Under the pieces are notes generated by a model. The model did no database searches. It saw only the letters and a list, made by a program, of their open reading frames with translations, and was not told the origin of the DNA. DNA of 18,444 nt from an uncultured Bacillota bacterium (GTDB lineage Bacteria > Bacillota > Dehalobacteriia > UBA4068): NCBI GenBank assembly GCA_934427095.1, contig CAKRYM010000012.1:1-18444 (forward strand), given 5' to 3'. This document shows, piece after piece, positions 7,029-13,476 of the stretch. Made by a program: the position numbers and the translations under genes. Each line of letters begins with the position of its first letter. Position 1 is the first letter of the stretch.

Positions 7029-7571
7029 ATGTCTCGTATCGGTAAAATGCCCATCACCCTGCCGGCAGGCGTCACCGCTGAGATTAACGGCTGCAGCGTT
7101 GAGGTAAAAGGCCCTAAGGGTGTGTTGAAGAGAGAATTCTCTCCAAAAATCAATATTGAGCTGGAAAACGGCGTGATCACCGTGAAGCGCAACAGCGATA
7201 ATCCGAAGGAACGCGCGCTGCATGGCTTGACCCGCGCTCTGCTCAACAACATGGTCGTTGGCGTGTCCACCGGCTTCCAGAAAAAACTGACTTTGGTTGG
7301 CGTTGGTTACCGCGCAGCAATGAACGGCAACAAACTCAACCTCACTGTGGGGAAATCCCATCCTGTGGAAATGGATCCCGGTGCGGATCTGACCGTGGAA
7401 ACCCCACAGCCCAATACGATCATTATCTCCGGCATTGATAAAGAGAAAGTCGGCGCATTTGCGGCTGTCGTCCGTGAGGTTCGTCCGCCTGAACCCTACA
7501 AAGGCAAAGGGATTAAATACGCTGATGAGGTCATTCGTCGTAAGGCTGGTAAGGCCGGCGCCAAGAAATGA
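7029..7571 (+). CDS. rplF: 50S ribosomal protein L6
   Basis: L6 sits near the sarcin-ricin loop and the L7/L12 stalk base and helps in late 50S assembly. The 180-residue product has the two similar L6 domains. The first begins SRIGKMPITLPAGV. The second contains GVGYRA (residues about 93-98) and ends with the rRNA-binding signature PEPYKGKGIKYADEVIRRKAGKAG (pieces PEPYKGKGIKYADE and VIRRKAGK, residues about 154-177). AGGGAGGTG at 7015-7023 is the ribosome binding site. An unusually long gap for this operon (72 nt to the chosen rplR start) follows. Confidence 0.98.
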   Translation: MSRIGKMPITLPAGVTAEINGCSVEVKGPKGVLKREFSPKINIELENGVITVKRNSDNPKERALHGLTRALLNNMVVGVSTGFQKKLTLVGVGYRAAMNGNKLNLTVGKSHPVEMDPGADLTVETPQPNTIIISGIDKEKVGAFAAVVREVRPPEPYKGKGIKYADEVIRRKAGKAGAKK

Positions 7572-7589
7572 TCTCCTTAAACAAGCTGA

Positions 7590-7636
7590 GCCGTATTTGA
7601 TCAAGGGATATAATCCTTGTGAACGGCAGAAAGGAT
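7590..7636 (+). promoter_or_regulatory. Structured rplF-rplR spacer overlapping the rplR ribosome binding site
   Basis: GCCGT (7590-7594) can pair with ACGGC (7623-7627), enclosing a second stem CAAGG (7602-7606) with CCTTG (7615-7619). ATCCTT (7613-7618), part of that inner stem, is also exactly complementary to AAGGAT (7631-7636), the rplR Shine-Dalgarno region, so two alternative folds are possible. TATAAT occurs at 7609-7614, but the best -35 candidate 17-18 nt upstream (CTGAGC or GCTGAG) is poor. I therefore favour an RNA element, if anything, over a promoter. No known family was recognised. Confidence 0.35.
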
Positions 7637-7643
7637 GGCTAAG

Positions 7644-8006
7644 ATGTATAAAAGGATTGACCGTAAAGCGATCCGTGCGAAAAAGCATTACCGCATCCGT
7701 CAAAATCTTTGCGGTACTGCTGACTGCCCCCGTTTGGCGGTATATCGCAGCAATAAGCATATTTACGCGCAGATCATCAATGATGAGAAGGGCGTGACCC
7801 TGGCAAGCGCATCCACCTTGGATGCTTCCCTGAAGGGTGAATTCGGCGGCAATTGCGCTGCCGCGAAGAACGTAGGTCTGCTCCTGGCTGAACGGGCCAA
7901 GGCCGCGCATATCACTTCCGTGATTTTTGACCGCGGTGGCTTGCTCTATCACGGCAGAATTGCGGCATTAGCCGAAGGCGCCAGAGAGGGCGGCTTGGAA
8001 TTTTAG
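7644..8006 (+). CDS. rplR: 50S ribosomal protein L18
   Basis: L18 binds 5S rRNA with L5 and mediates its attachment to the 50S subunit. From the ATG at 7644 the product is 120 residues (MYKRIDRKAIRAKKHYRIRQ...), the usual length. The conserved RLAVYRSNKHIYAQIINDEKG block follows at about residues 31-51 (RLAVYRSNKHIYAQII), with DRGGLLYHGRIAALAEGAREGGLEF-type C-terminus (pieces FDRGGLLYHGR and ALAEGAREGGLEF). An in-frame ATG at 7635 would add three residues, but it overlaps the AAAGGA Shine-Dalgarno sequence (7630-7635). That site is correctly spaced (8 nt) only for 7644. Confidence 0.96.
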   Translation: MYKRIDRKAIRAKKHYRIRQNLCGTADCPRLAVYRSNKHIYAQIINDEKGVTLASASTLDASLKGEFGGNCAAAKNVGLLLAERAKAAHITSVIFDRGGLLYHGRIAALAEGAREGGLEF

Positions 8007-8026
8007 GCGAAGGAGGTTAACTGAAC

Positions 8027-8557
8027 ATGGCAAGACCTGAAGGAAGAGACAGACGTGACAGAGATCACGAAAAGGAAGCCCCTGAATTTCAGGAGCGTGT
8101 TGTATTTATTAACCGCGTCGCCAAAACCGTTAAAGGTGGCCGCCGGATGAGCTTTTCCGCTCTGGTAGTCGTTGGCGATGGCAAAGGCCGCGTTGGTTCC
8201 GGCATGGGCAAAGCTGCCGAAGTACCGGAAGCCATTCGTAAAGCGGTTGATGCTGCGAAAAAGAATCTGATTACCGTACCTCTGGTACACAATACTGTTC
8301 CCCATGAAGTGATCGGCCGTTTTGGCGCAGGCGTTGTTTTGCTGAAGCCCGCTGCTGACGGTACTGGCGTTATCGCCGGTGGTCCCGTCCGTGCCGTATG
8401 CGAACTGGCAGGAATGAAAAATATTCTTACCAAGTCCCTGGGTTCCAACACTGCTGTCAACATGGTGAACGCAACCATGGCTGGGCTGAAGTCTTTGAAG
8501 ACCGTTGAGCAAGTTGCGCGCCTCCGCGGCAAGACTCCCCAGGAAATCTTGGGTTAA
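8027..8557 (+). CDS. rpsE: 30S ribosomal protein S5
   Basis: S5 lies at the mRNA entry side of the 30S subunit and affects decoding accuracy. The product has 176 residues. A charged N-terminal extension (RPEGRDRRDRDHEKEAPEF) precedes the double-stranded-RNA-binding-like domain with FINRVAKTVKGGRRMSFSALVVVGD (pieces INRVAKTVKGGRR, residues about 28-40, and SFSALVVVGDG). The loop at VAKTVKGGRR is the region where spectinomycin-resistance changes occur in the family; it looks wild type here. The C-terminus carries the conserved GSNTAVNMVNAT. AAGGAGGT at 8010-8017 is the ribosome binding site. Confidence 0.98.
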   Translation: MARPEGRDRRDRDHEKEAPEFQERVVFINRVAKTVKGGRRMSFSALVVVGDGKGRVGSGMGKAAEVPEAIRKAVDAAKKNLITVPLVHNTVPHEVIGRFGAGVVLLKPAADGTGVIAGGPVRAVCELAGMKNILTKSLGSNTAVNMVNATMAGLKSLKTVEQVARLRGKTPQEILG

Positions 8558-8570
8558 GGAGGGGCAACCA

Positions 8571-8765
8571 ATGGCTAAGATTAAAATCACGTTGACCAAA
8601 AGCCCCATCGGCTATAACAAAAAGCAGAGGGCAACAGCTGAGGCGCTGGGCCTGAAGAAAATGCAGTCCTCCGTCATTCAGGAAGCTACCCCGGACATCC
8701 TGGGCAAGGTTCGCGCCATTGCTCATCTGGTCACCGTGGAAGAACTTTCTGAGAACGCGGACTAA
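8571..8765 (+). CDS. rpmD: 50S ribosomal protein L30
   Basis: L30 is a small 50S protein next to 5S rRNA-proximal 23S helices. The product is 64 residues from the ATG at 8571: MAKIKITLTKSPIGYNKKQRA, then LGLKKMQSSVI and the VRAIAHLVTVEEL C-terminus, all family features. It is slightly longer at the C-terminus (ELSENAD) than many 58-60 residue homologues. A longer in-frame reading from 8505 lies within rpsE and is not used. The ribosome binding site AAGGAGGGG (8556-8564) overlaps the rpsE stop. Confidence 0.97.
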   Translation: MAKIKITLTKSPIGYNKKQRATAEALGLKKMQSSVIQEATPDILGKVRAIAHLVTVEELSENAD

Positions 8766-8783
8766 GAGTCTTGGAGGTGCAAA

Positions 8784-9221
8784 ATGAAGCTTAATGAACT
8801 TTCTCCCGCACCCGGTTCCACGCATAAGTCCATCCGGGTGGGCAGAGGTATCGGTTCCGGTAAAGGCAAAACTGCTGGCCGGGGCCATAAAGGCCAGAAA
8901 TCCCGTAGCGGCGGCGGCGTTCGTCCCGGGTTTGAAGGTGGCCAGATGCCCCTGTCCCGTCGCTTACCTAAGCGCGGTTTCAACAATAAATGGCGTAAAG
9001 AAATTGTGGAGGTATCCCTCGACGCACTCAACGCTTTTGAGAACGGCACTGTCGTTACCGAAGAGCTGCTGTGGGAAGCTGGCATTATCCGCCATATCAA
9101 GGACGGCGTAAAAGTCCTGTCCAATGGCGAATTGGAAAAACAGCTGACCGTATGCGTTCCGGCAACTAAGGCCGCGGCTGAGCAGATTGAAGCACGCGGC
9201 GGAAAAGTCGAGGTGAAGTAA
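8784..9221 (+). CDS. rplO: 50S ribosomal protein L15
   Basis: L15 is a late 50S assembly protein with a long glycine- and arginine-rich N-terminal arm that threads through 23S rRNA. The 145-residue product opens MKLNELSPAPGSTHKSIRVGRG, then the arm GSGKGKTAGRGHKGQKSRSGGG (pieces IGSGKGKTAGRGHKGQKSR), then RPGFEGGQMPLSRRLPKRGF (from residue about 48). A globular C-terminal half with VKVLSNGEL completes it. Its TAA directly abuts the secY ATG, and GAGGTGA in the last rplO codons is the secY ribosome binding site, a conserved coupling. Confidence 0.98.
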   Translation: MKLNELSPAPGSTHKSIRVGRGIGSGKGKTAGRGHKGQKSRSGGGVRPGFEGGQMPLSRRLPKRGFNNKWRKEIVEVSLDALNAFENGTVVTEELLWEAGIIRHIKDGVKVLSNGELEKQLTVCVPATKAAAEQIEARGGKVEVK

Positions 9222-10475
9222 ATGTTTTCTGCATTGGCGAATGCCTGGAAAATTCCCGAACTGCGGAAAAAGTTGCTTTTCACTCTCTTGATGCTGGGTG
9301 TTTTCCGACTGGGCTCCCATATCCCGGTTCCGGGCATTGACCGCGAATTGTTGGCAAATATGTTCCAGTCCGACATCTTCGGTTGGGTGGATATCCTTTC
9401 CGGCGGTTCCTTCAAGAACTTGACCATTTTCGCAATGGGCATTATCCCTTATATCAACGCTTCCATTATTGTGCAGTTGTTGACCATGGTAGTGCCTTAT
9501 TTCGAAAACCTGGCCCGACAGGGACAGGAAGGCCGCAAGAAGATGAATCAATGGATTCGCTATGGCGCTGTTGTTCTGGGCTTTGCTCAGGCAGTGGTGA
9601 TGTCCTTCTATATGCAGGACGCCATGGTTCATTCCAATCTCTGGAGCGTTATCGTCTGCACGGTTTCCCTGACTGCCGGTACTGCCTTCCTGATGTGGTT
9701 AGGTGAGCAGATTACAGAAAATGGCATCGGCAATGGTATCTCTTTGATTATCTTTGCCGGTATCGTCTCCCGCGTTCCTAGCGGTATCGCTACCCTTTAT
9801 CAGTACATTACCGTTGGTGATGTGGGTGTTATCCCTGTTCTGCTGTTCTTGGTGATTGCCTTGCTCCTGATCGTTGGGGTTATCGCTATCCAGGAAGGGC
9901 AGAGAAAAATCACAGTTCAGTATTCCAAGCGTGTAGTTGGCCGCAAAGTCTATGGCGGCCAGAGCACCTTTATTCCCATGAAAGTGAACCAGGCCGGCGT
10001 GATCCCGATCATCTTCGCCATGGCGCTGTTGACTTTCCCCACGGTGATCGCCGGCTTCTTTGCAGAAAGCAAGTTTGCGATTTGGGTTGGTAAAGTGCTC
10101 AGCTATCAGCACCCGGTTTATATTATCCTTTACGCTGTGCTGATCTTCCTCTTTACGTATTTCTATACGGCAGCTACGTTCAATACCGTTGACGTGGCAG
10201 ATAATCTGCGGAAGAACGGCGGCTTTATCCCGGGTCTGCGCCCTGGCAAACCCACTGCGGAATATTTGGATAAGGTTCTGTCCCGCCTGACCTTTGCAGG
10301 CGCGGCTTTCCTGACGGTGATCGCCCTGATGCCTTCTATCCTCATGGCGATTACCGGAATGAATCTCTACTTCGGCGGCACTTCTTTGCTGATCGCAGTA
10401 GGCGTTGCCCTGGATACCATGCGGCAGATTGAATCTCACCTGCTGATGCGGCATTATCAGGGTTTCATGAAATAG
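9222..10475 (+). CDS. secY: Protein translocase subunit SecY
   Basis: SecY is the channel of the Sec translocon in the cytoplasmic membrane, working with SecE, SecG, SecA and the ribosome. The 417-residue product is predicted to have ten transmembrane helices. The N-terminal WKIPELRKKLLFTLLMLGVFRLGSHIPVPGID segment (pieces WKIPELRKKLLFTLL and RLGSHIPVPGID) is a family signature, followed by the plug region and GIIPYINASIIVQLL (residues about 75-89). The cytoplasmic loop QYSKRVVGRKVYGGQSTFIP (about 233-252) and the C-terminal loop with RKNGGFIPGLRPG (about 330-342) hold the ribosome/SecA contact sites. Length is slightly shorter than the 430-440 usual in E. coli and B. subtilis. Confidence 0.98.
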   Translation: MFSALANAWKIPELRKKLLFTLLMLGVFRLGSHIPVPGIDRELLANMFQSDIFGWVDILSGGSFKNLTIFAMGIIPYINASIIVQLLTMVVPYFENLARQGQEGRKKMNQWIRYGAVVLGFAQAVVMSFYMQDAMVHSNLWSVIVCTVSLTAGTAFLMWLGEQITENGIGNGISLIIFAGIVSRVPSGIATLYQYITVGDVGVIPVLLFLVIALLLIVGVIAIQEGQRKITVQYSKRVVGRKVYGGQSTFIPMKVNQAGVIPIIFAMALLTFPTVIAGFFAESKFAIWVGKVLSYQHPVYIILYAVLIFLFTYFYTAATFNTVDVADNLRKNGGFIPGLRPGKPTAEYLDKVLSRLTFAGAAFLTVIALMPSILMAITGMNLYFGGTSLLIAVGVALDTMRQIESHLLMRHYQGFMK

Positions 10476-10497
10476 TCATTGCAGCATTCCCGGACGA

Positions 10498-10521
10498 GGG
10501 TGGGCAGGATTACGCCCACCC
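10498..10521 (+). repeat. GC-rich hairpin between secY and adk
   Basis: GGGTGGGC (10498-10505) is a perfect inverted repeat of GCCCACCC (10514-10521), with the 8-nt loop AGGATTAC. No run of T follows, so it does not fit a standard intrinsic terminator. It could act as an attenuator, an RNA-processing block or an mRNA stabiliser for the secY 3' end. The adk ribosome binding site AGAGGT lies about 20 nt downstream. Confidence 0.6.
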
Positions 10522-10553
10522 CGCCGCCCGGTTGACGAAGAGAGGTAAAAATT

Positions 10554-11204
10554 ATGAAGATCGTCTTATTAGGACCTCCTGGTGCCGGCAAAGGCACGCA
10601 GGCCGAGGGCCTGGTCAAGAAATTGTTTGTGCCTCACATCTCCACTGGCGACATGTTCCGTTCCGCCATCAGCAATGGTACGGATCTTGGTCTGGAAGCC
10701 AAAAGCTATATGGATCAAGGTAAACTGGTACCTGATGAAATTACGGTGGGCATCATCCGGGATCGTATCGCCCAGCCTGATTGCAAGGAAGGCTTTTTGC
10801 TGGATGGCTTTCCCCGTACGATTGCCCAGGCCGAAGCTTTGGATCAGCTTTTGGCTGAACAGGGCGGCTTAGACGCCGTGCTGAATATCAGCGTGGAGTT
10901 GGATAAACTCATCACCCGGTTGACTGGCCGCCGGATGTGCCGTAACTGCGGTACCATCTATCATCTGCTGTATAATGCGCCTTCTAAGGAAAACGTTTGC
11001 GATGTCTGCGGTGGCGAATTATATCAGCGGGCTGATGATACGGAAGAAACCGTGAAGAACCGTCTCAGCGTTTATGAAGCTCAGACCGCCCCGTTGATCG
11101 AATACTATGAGAAACAGGGCATTCTGCACACGGTAAATGGCGACCAGCCCATCAATGCAGTTTTGGTGGATTTAGGCGCTGCGCTGGGTCAGGATTGGGC
11201 TTAG
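10554..11204 (+). CDS. adk: Adenylate kinase with zinc-type lid
   Basis: The enzyme interconverts ATP + AMP and 2 ADP in the cytosol. The 216-residue product has the P-loop GPPGAGKGT at residues 7-15, the AMP-binding STGDMFR (30-36) and the DGFPRT motif (84-89) with conserved Arg88. The long-form lid carries four cysteines (C129, C132, C149, C152) in CRNCGTIYH and CDVCGGELYQRADD, the structural zinc site typical of Gram-positive enzymes. AGAGGT (10541-10546) lies 7 nt before the ATG. It is flanked by GC-rich hairpins on both sides. The gene next to it is the KOW gene, where map is often found. Confidence 0.98.
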   Translation: MKIVLLGPPGAGKGTQAEGLVKKLFVPHISTGDMFRSAISNGTDLGLEAKSYMDQGKLVPDEITVGIIRDRIAQPDCKEGFLLDGFPRTIAQAEALDQLLAEQGGLDAVLNISVELDKLITRLTGRRMCRNCGTIYHLLYNAPSKENVCDVCGGELYQRADDTEETVKNRLSVYEAQTAPLIEYYEKQGILHTVNGDQPINAVLVDLGAALGQDWA

Positions 11205-11232
11205 TCAAGAGATACTAGCGTTAAGAACCGGC

Positions 11233-11250
11233 GGCCGGATGAAGCCGGCC
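11233..11250 (+). repeat. GC-rich hairpin between adk and the KOW gene
   Basis: GGCCGG (11233-11238) pairs with CCGGCC (11245-11250) around a 6-nt loop (ATGAAG). No T-tract follows. It sits in the 90-nt gap between adk and the next gene. A processing or partial-attenuation role is possible; the sequence alone does not decide. Confidence 0.5.
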
Positions 11251-11294
11251 ATCGTTATCGCGGCTTTATCAGCGGCTCGCTTTGTGGTGAACAG

Positions 11295-11657
11295 ATGAAA
11301 CGAGAAAAAACAAATCTAAGTCATGAAGCATATGCCAAAGCCTTATCCTCTAAAGGCTGCTGGCAAAAAGGGCAGCTGGTTCGGTCAAAAGCAGGACGGG
11401 ATAATGGCCGGTATTATCTTGTTCTGGCGGAAGAAGGCGAGTTCCTCTGGGTGGCAGACGGACGTAAGCGTCCGGTCAGTTTAGCCAAGCGGAAGAACAA
11501 ACGACATCTCCAGAAAATCAAAAAGGTAGCGGCTGACCTCAGTTTTCTGGAATCGGACAAAACGCCTACTGACGAAATGGTCCGCGCCGCAATAGCGAGC
11601 CTGATGACGTCGGAAGAAAAAGGAGGGCGAAGGAATGTCCAAACAAGATGCGATTGA
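11295..11657 (+). CDS. KOW-domain RNA-binding protein
   Basis: This 120-residue basic protein resembles the small KOW-domain proteins often encoded between map and infA in Clostridia-like genomes. Their precise role is not established. The KOW-like part spans residues about 26-60, with KGQLVRSKAGRDNGRYYLVL followed by FLWVADGRKRPVSLAKRKN, a pattern reminiscent of L14e/L24-type RNA-binding folds. A lysine/arginine-rich stretch (KRKNKRHLQKIKK) and a helical C-terminal tail follow. The N-terminal 20 residues look like an extension. The ribosome binding site is weak (GGTGA about 8 nt before the ATG). The 3' end overlaps infA by 23 nt, implying coupling. RNA or ribosome binding is inferred from the domain and neighbours; the exact start is less certain. 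Confidence 0.8.
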   Translation: MKREKTNLSHEAYAKALSSKGCWQKGQLVRSKAGRDNGRYYLVLAEEGEFLWVADGRKRPVSLAKRKNKRHLQKIKKVAADLSFLESDKTPTDEMVRAAIASLMTSEEKGGRRNVQTRCD

Positions 11658-11853
11658 AATCGACGGCGTGGTCGTCGAGCCATTGCCTAACGCGATGTTC
11701 ACCGTTGAACTGGCCAACGGTCACCGGATCCTTGCACACATTTCTGGCAAGATCAGAACCAATTATATCCGGATCCTGCCTGGTGACAAGGTTACGGTGG
11801 AATTGAGCCCTTACGACTTAAAGAGGGGCCGGATAACTTACAGATATAAATAG
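11635..11853 (+). CDS. infA: Translation initiation factor IF-1
   Basis: IF-1 is an OB-fold protein that occupies the 30S A site during initiation and works with IF-2 and IF-3. The product is 72 residues, the invariant family length. It has the typical DAIEIDGVVVEPLPNAMFTVEL and GHRILAHISGKIRTNYIRILPGDKV sequences (pieces HRILAHISGKIR, residues about 30-41, and ILPGDKVTVELSPYDL). It ends RGRITYRYK. AGGAGG (11621-11626), 8 nt before the ATG, lies inside the upstream KOW gene, and the genes overlap by 23 nt. Order infA-rpmJ-rpsM is standard. Confidence 0.98.
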   Translation: MSKQDAIEIDGVVVEPLPNAMFTVELANGHRILAHISGKIRTNYIRILPGDKVTVELSPYDLKRGRITYRYK

Positions 11854-11866
11854 AGGAGGTATTGAC

Positions 11867-11980
11867 ATGAAGGTCAGAGCTTCTGTTAAACCCATTTGCG
11901 AAAAGTGCAAGATCATCAAACGTCATGGTAAAGTTATGGTGATCTGCCCCAATACCAAGCATAAACAGGTTCAAGGATAA
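11867..11980 (+). CDS. rpmJ: 50S ribosomal protein L36 (zinc-binding)
   Basis: L36 is the smallest 50S protein and helps organise 23S rRNA near the stalk base. The 37-residue product reads MKVRASVKPICEKCKIIKRH and continues to NTKHKQVQG. The zinc ligands C11, C14, C27 and H32 are all present, so it is the metal-binding (C+) form. GAGGAGGT (11853-11860) is optimally placed before the ATG at 11867. The gene is between infA and rpsM, its conserved place. Confidence 0.97.
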   Translation: MKVRASVKPICEKCKIIKRHGKVMVICPNTKHKQVQG

Positions 11981-12003
11981 CACAAACGGAGGTGTTACAT
12001 TAA

Positions 12004-12375
12004 ATGGCACGTGTTGCTGGCGTAGACCTGCCTCGGGAAAAGCGAGTCGAAATCGGCTTGACTTATATCTACGGCATCGGTCTGAAAACTTCCCAGAAAA
12101 TACTTGCTGAGGCCGGGATTAACCCCGACACTCGCGTCAAGGATCTGACCGAAGATGAAACGGTCCGTATCCGTGAGATTATTGCCAACAAATACCAGGT
12201 GGAAGGCGATTTGCGCAGAGAGGTTGCCCTCAATATCAAACGCCTCTCTGAAATCGGCTGCTATCGTGGCTTGCGCCACCGTCATGGCCTGCCGGTTCGC
12301 GGTCAGAACACCAAAAACAATGCTCGTACCCGTAAAGGGCCGAAACGTACCGTCAGCGGTAAGAAGAAGAAATAA
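12004..12375 (+). CDS. rpsM: 30S ribosomal protein S13
   Basis: S13 lies in the 30S head, contacts P-site tRNA with its C-terminal tail and forms bridges B1a/b with the 50S subunit. The 123-residue product begins MARVAGVDLPREKRVEIGLTYIYGIG. It contains a helix-hairpin-helix-like region, the RLSEIGCYRGLRHRHGLPVRGQ signature (pieces IGCYRGLRHRHGLPVRGQ, residues about 82-99) and TKNNARTRKGP, ending in a lysine-rich tail (SGKKKK). CGGAGGTG (11988-11995) is the ribosome binding site. Confidence 0.98.
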   Translation: MARVAGVDLPREKRVEIGLTYIYGIGLKTSQKILAEAGINPDTRVKDLTEDETVRIREIIANKYQVEGDLRREVALNIKRLSEIGCYRGLRHRHGLPVRGQNTKNNARTRKGPKRTVSGKKKK

Positions 12376-12396
12376 GGGAAAGGGGGTCCTATTAGA

Positions 12397-12786
12397 ATGG
12401 CACCACGCAGACAGATTCGTAAAAGAAAAGAAAAGAAAAACGTGGAAGTGGGCGTAGCGCATATCCAGTCCACCTTCAATAACACCGTTGTTACCATTAC
12501 CGATAAAGCCGGTAATGCGATTTCTTGGTCCTCCGCCGGCGCTCAGGGATTCAAGGGCTCTCGTAAGAGCACTCCCTTTGCCGCGCAAATGGCTGCCGAA
12601 CAGGCTGCCCGTGACGCGATGGAACATGGTATGCATCAGGTGGAATGCCTGGTGAAAGGCCCCGGCTCCGGCCGTGAAGCCGCCATCCGCGCTTTGCAGG
12701 CTGCTGGTCTTGAAGTCAGCATGATTAAAGACGTGACGCCCATCCCGCACAACGGCTGCCGTCCGCCCAAAAGAAGAAGAGTCTAG
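12397..12786 (+). CDS. rpsK: 30S ribosomal protein S11
   Basis: S11 forms the 30S platform and lines the mRNA exit side near the Shine-Dalgarno helix. The product has 129 residues. After a basic N-terminal arm (APRRQIRKRKEKKNVEVG) it has the conserved AHIQSTFNNTVVTITDKAGN (residues about 20-39), SAGAQGFKGSRKSTPFAAQMAAE, VKGPGSGREAAIRAL and the terminal DVTPIPHNGCRPPKRRRV. The family position where isoaspartate has been reported in other bacteria is the HNG motif (PHNGC), which is intact. AAAGGGGG at 12379-12386 is the ribosome binding site. Confidence 0.98.
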   Translation: MAPRRQIRKRKEKKNVEVGVAHIQSTFNNTVVTITDKAGNAISWSSAGAQGFKGSRKSTPFAAQMAAEQAARDAMEHGMHQVECLVKGPGSGREAAIRALQAAGLEVSMIKDVTPIPHNGCRPPKRRRV

Positions 12787-12798
12787 GAGGAGAAACAC

Positions 12799-13425
12799 AT
12801 GGCAAGATACACTGGTGCTGTTTGCCGCCTCTGCCGCCGCGAGGGGATGAAACTCTATCTCAAAGGCGATCGTTGCTATTCTGACAAATGCGCTTTTGCT
12901 TGCAAGCAGGCTGCGCCTGGCCAGCATGGCACTTCTCGGAAGAAAGTTTCCGAATACGGCATGCAGTTGAGAGAAAAGCAGAAAGTAAAAAGAATTTACG
13001 GAGTGCAGGAAAAGCAGTTCCGCCTCTATTATGATAAGGCTTCCCGTCAGAAGGGCGTTACGGGTGAAAACCTCCTGGCCCTGCTGGAACGCCGTCTGGA
13101 CAATGTGGTCTACCGTCTGGGTTTTGCTAGCTCTCGGGTTGACGCCCGTCAGCTGGTTCGCCACGGGCATTTCACTGTAAACGGCCATAAGGTCAATATC
13201 CCCTCCTTCCAGGTGAAGGAAGGTATGGTCATCACGGTGAAGGAAGCAAGCCGCCGTTCTCCCAAATTTGAGGCGATCGCTGCCGCTATTACCCGTACCA
13301 CTGCTCCGGCCTGGTTGGAATTGGATAAGGAGAATCTGGTGGGCAAGGTTGTTGCAATGCCTAGCCGCGGCGATATCGATCTGCCCATCAATGAGCAGTT
13401 GATCGTTGAGTTGTACTCCAGATAA
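12799..13425 (+). CDS. rpsD: 30S ribosomal protein S4, zinc-binding type
   Basis: S4 is a primary 16S rRNA-binding protein that starts 30S body assembly. In B. subtilis and E. coli it also represses translation of its own mRNA. The 208-residue product has a C+ N-terminus with C9, C12, C26 and C31 (VCRLCRREG and RCYSDKC), the zinc set known from Thermus S4. It continues with PGQHGTSRKKVSEYGMQLREKQKVK (pieces PGQHGTSRKK and YGMQLREKQK) and the S4 RNA-binding domain (residues about 94-155: RLDNVVYRLGFASSRVDARQLVRHGHF). GGAGGAGAAA at 12787-12796 is the ribosome binding site. Confidence 0.98.
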   Translation: MARYTGAVCRLCRREGMKLYLKGDRCYSDKCAFACKQAAPGQHGTSRKKVSEYGMQLREKQKVKRIYGVQEKQFRLYYDKASRQKGVTGENLLALLERRLDNVVYRLGFASSRVDARQLVRHGHFTVNGHKVNIPSFQVKEGMVITVKEASRRSPKFEAIAAAITRTTAPAWLELDKENLVGKVVAMPSRGDIDLPINEQLIVELYSR

Positions 13426-13436
13426 ACAACCCCGAA

Positions 13437-13471
13437 CCCTCAATGAACACGTGTACTATTTATAAGGAGGG
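13437..13471 (+). promoter_or_regulatory. rpoA leader with ribosome binding site and possible weak pairing
   Basis: The 51-nt rpsD-rpoA gap holds CCCTC (13437-13441), complementary to GAGGG (13467-13471) in the strong rpoA Shine-Dalgarno run AAGGAGGGG (13464-13472). An 8-nt palindrome ACACGTGT (13447-13454) lies in the loop between them. A five-pair stem over a 25-nt loop is weak and may be chance. The ribosome binding site itself is certain. Confidence 0.3.
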
Positions 13472-13476
13472 GTAGA

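Noticed and set aside
7609..7614. TATAAT before rplR as a possible internal promoter
   Set aside because: No acceptable -35 lies 16-18 nt upstream; the bases are better explained as the loop and arm of the local RNA stem.
6903..7952. 349-codon minus-strand open frame opposite rplF and rplR
   Set aside because: Antisense to conserved ribosomal genes with low-complexity composition; not supported as a gene.
11995..13443. 482-codon open frame on the minus strand across rpsM, rpsK and rpsD
   Set aside because: It lies wholly opposite three certain ribosomal genes, has no recognisable domain, and is the kind of long antisense frame produced by strong codon bias in highly expressed genes.
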